Source of the DNA: Perognathus longimembris pacificus
Lineage: Eukaryota > Chordata > Mammalia > Rodentia > Heteromyidae
Reading direction: 5' to 3'
DNA length: 64,000 bases
Assembly (NCBI RefSeq): GCF_023159225.1
Contig: NC_063176.1
Coordinates: 32,467,786 to 32,531,785, forward strand
Shown here: one piece after another, positions 61,890 through 64,000 of the stretch
How positions within the stretch are numbered: position 1 is the stretch's first letter
How the letters are laid out: every line of letters starts with the position of its first letter
Made by a program: the position numbers and the translations under genes
Notes under the pieces: model-generated
Database searches by the model: none
What the model was told of the DNA's origin: nothing
What the model saw: the letters and a program-made list of their open reading frames with translations, nothing else

Positions 61890-62410
61890 ATTATCTATAC
61901 ATAGGAGTTTGGATATGATGTTTCCATATATGTATACAATATACTAATCAAATCCATCTCTTCCATCACTTTTGTTCATCTCCCACCCCCTTCTCTTTGT
62001 TTCTTTTTTTTTTCTTGTCAGTTATGGGACTTTAACTCAGGGACTGGGCGTCATCCTTGTGCTTTTCTGCTCAAGGCTAGCACTCTACCACTTAAGCCCC
62101 AGTGCCACTTCCAGTTTTCTTGTGGTAATTGGAGGTAAGAGTCTCACAGACTTTCCTGCCAGAGCTGGCTTCAAACTGCAAGGCTCAGACTTCAGTGTCC
62201 TGAGTAGCTAGGATTACAGGTGTGATCCACCAGCACCCAGTTTCCTCTCCTCTTTTCGGAACAATCTCAGCACATTTTATTGTTTTTTTTCATAAGCACG
62301 TATTAGAACACTGGGACCATATCCTCTTGCCACATCTACTCCTTTTACTGTACCCTCTTTCTGCCTGGTACCCTCCCCCAAACAGTGCCTCTTCATTTTT
62401 AAGAATCTAT
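61890..62410 (-). mobile_element. Ancient L1 3' UTR remnant interrupted by a SINE
   Basis: 61890-62001 and 62242-62410 (TCATAAGCACGTATTAGAAC, GGGACCATATCCTCTTGCCA) resemble 3'-UTR sequence of old L1 subfamilies on minus. Weak but consistent on both sides of the SINE. Confidence 0.45.
62002..62241 (-). repeat. Dimeric SINE, B1-like head
   Basis: TTTCTGCTCAAGGCTAGCAC, CACAGACTTTCCTGCCAGAG and TGAGTAGCTAGGATTACAGG in minus orientation after a short T tract. Confidence 0.9.
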
Positions 62411-62412
62411 CT

Positions 62413-62505
62413 ATGGAGGAGGTAACAAACAGTACAAGAAATGTACCCAAGGCCTAAAGCATGAAACTGTAACCTCTCTGTACATCACTTTGACAATAAA
62501 TAAAA
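62413..62505 (+). mobile_element. Very short L1 3'-end insertion
   Basis: GGAGGAGGTAACAAACAGTA to GACAATAAATAAAAAAG equals the last 90 bp of the young L1 family, extremely 5'-truncated. TSD not clear. Confidence 0.85.
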
Positions 62506-62741
62506 AAGAAAAGAAACAATATTTGACTTTCTCGGTGTGGCCTATTTCTTTGAACCAGCTTTACTTTTTAAAAAATTTTAGTCCCTTCAGTAAGTTATTA
62601 ATTGAATATTATCTTTGATATGTGTCTACTTTGCATAAAATTTATGTTCCTAAAGTTTTGGAAGTTGTATTGAAATAAAATATATTTATCTCTCTGTACA
62701 TGTTGTAAAGTAGAAACAGTTATGAAGAGGGAGAAATTGAT

Positions 62742-62776
<35 letters not shown>

Positions 62777-64000
62777 TAAAATTGACATGTGTTCACCCTA
62801 GACTTGACTTATATCAATCTATTGGAATTGACATATAAATCTAAATCTATTGGAATTGAGACTCTAAATTTATTTTTAGTTAGAGTTCAGAATAAAGATA
62901 TAAGATGCTGATAAAATGTGATATTCATAAATATCAATTTCTTAATTAAAATTGTGGATATAGGCCATAAGAATGAATCTAGACTATTTCAGCCATGACC
63001 TATATTAAGATACCTTTTTCTTTTCATGTAAATTAAGTATTCAGTAAAATATCCCCTTTTGGGTCTGGGTTATTGCTGATAGTCATATATCAGCATTCTG
63101 TAACTGTAGCTGTCATTGATCCTTGCTGACTTAATTTCAGGTAGGAATTGTGACAATGTGAAGAAAATGCCTTCACTATCTCTGGGATTACTTGTCAAAA
63201 AATAAGTTTTCTCTTCAACTAGAAATGGCATTGCAAAAATGACTGTGGCTAATGGTATGAGGTCATGAATTAATCAGCCTTACCTAACTAATGACCTCAC
63301 TGGTAGGGATATGGGGGCCTTCTGATTGGAATTTCCACTAGATAAAGCAAGAGAAGCTTCTCAGAGAATAGCCAACATATTTTCTTTTCAATAAGATGAT
63401 ATACAAGGGACTAAATAGAGAAAAGCATACGTAGGCCACCAATTAAATTCACAATATAAGAATATTATAGTGCTATGAAATTGGAAGGAAAAAAACAGAA
63501 CAAAATTAGTAGACAGATTTTTATAAGGAATCCTGGAAATTTCATATAATAGAAGGAATGATTTTACCCAACCAGTACACATTTTATGAAAGTATTTAAA
63601 TCCATATATTTGTTAGGTTTTAGCAACTAAAAGATACCTGCTACACTGTAAAATAATATTTTAATTAGCAACTATTTACAACATTTTAACCAAAATCAGA
63701 AATTACTACTTTGCCGAACTTAAAGTACTGAAGTCATACAGTGAAGTGATTCATGCTAAATAACATTAAGAAATAGTTTAGCTAGCAGTTAAAGTAATCA
63801 ATATTCAGTATCAGCATTATGGCTAGACAGGTACAAGTTATTAAGCTGTGCCAATAATCTATTAATTGTGCCAGGAAATAAAAATCTAAAGATAACAAAA
63901 TTTAGAATCAGCATTGTAAACTTAAATTAGAATATTCTAGGTTCTGGTATGGGATAAATAATCTAAATTGAAAAGAATTTATGGCTAATCAACAAAACTC
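62506..64000. other. Unassigned AT-rich sequence
   Basis: Contains a (GT)n microsatellite at 62745-62775 and a slightly GC-richer patch at 63200-63380 that I cannot classify. No gene recognised. Confidence 0.5.
62745..62775. repeat. (GT)n microsatellite
   Basis: Fifteen GT units, uninterrupted. Confidence 0.97.

Overview
This window is AT-rich mammalian nuclear DNA, and I found no intact protein-coding gene in it. The signs are LINE-1 (L1) elements of every age, tRNA-derived and 7SL-derived SINEs, LTR fragments, microsatellites and one processed ribosomal-protein pseudogene. The dominant SINEs have either an ID-type tRNA-like head or a B1/Alu-like head, joined to a shared right half. That combination points to a rodent, and I think most likely a geomyoid (kangaroo rat or pocket mouse group). 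The taxon is an inference from memory of repeat families, not a demonstrated match. The window is probably gene desert or the inside of a very large intron.

Layout. Positions 1-7,000 are mostly unassigned AT-rich sequence with an old L1 endonuclease fragment, an 87-bp L1 tail with a 20-bp target-site duplication (TSD), and one SINE. An RPL6 processed pseudogene lies at about 7,037-7,857 and ends in a perfect hairpin. From 8,100 to 21,600 there is a dense cluster of 5'-truncated, inverted and nested L1 copies and SINEs. Positions 22,161-29,563 hold one full-length L1 (about 7.37 kb) with perfect 15-bp TSDs, a CpG-rich 5' UTR, ORF1 and ORF2. It is dead: ORF1 has two in-frame stops, and ORF2 has several stops and frameshifts plus a changed catalytic residue. 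Positions 29,564-36,100 are mostly unassigned, with a few SINEs and an older L1. Three more inverted L1 insertions lie at 36,119-45,810. Positions 46,725-48,347 are a three-level nest: a SINE inside an L1 inside an LTR-like repeat. The remainder to 64,000 is mainly unassigned AT-rich DNA with old SINEs, LTR fragments, a probable solo LTR near 60.2-60.65 kb, and microsatellites.

Nothing here forms a pathway or operon. The sequence-level interest is the record of retrotransposition. Five of about thirteen L1 insertions of the younger type are 5'-inverted with breakpoints adjacent in the element, as twin priming predicts. One of them carries a perfect 76-bp inverted repeat at its junction. I did not find evidence for a new biological system.
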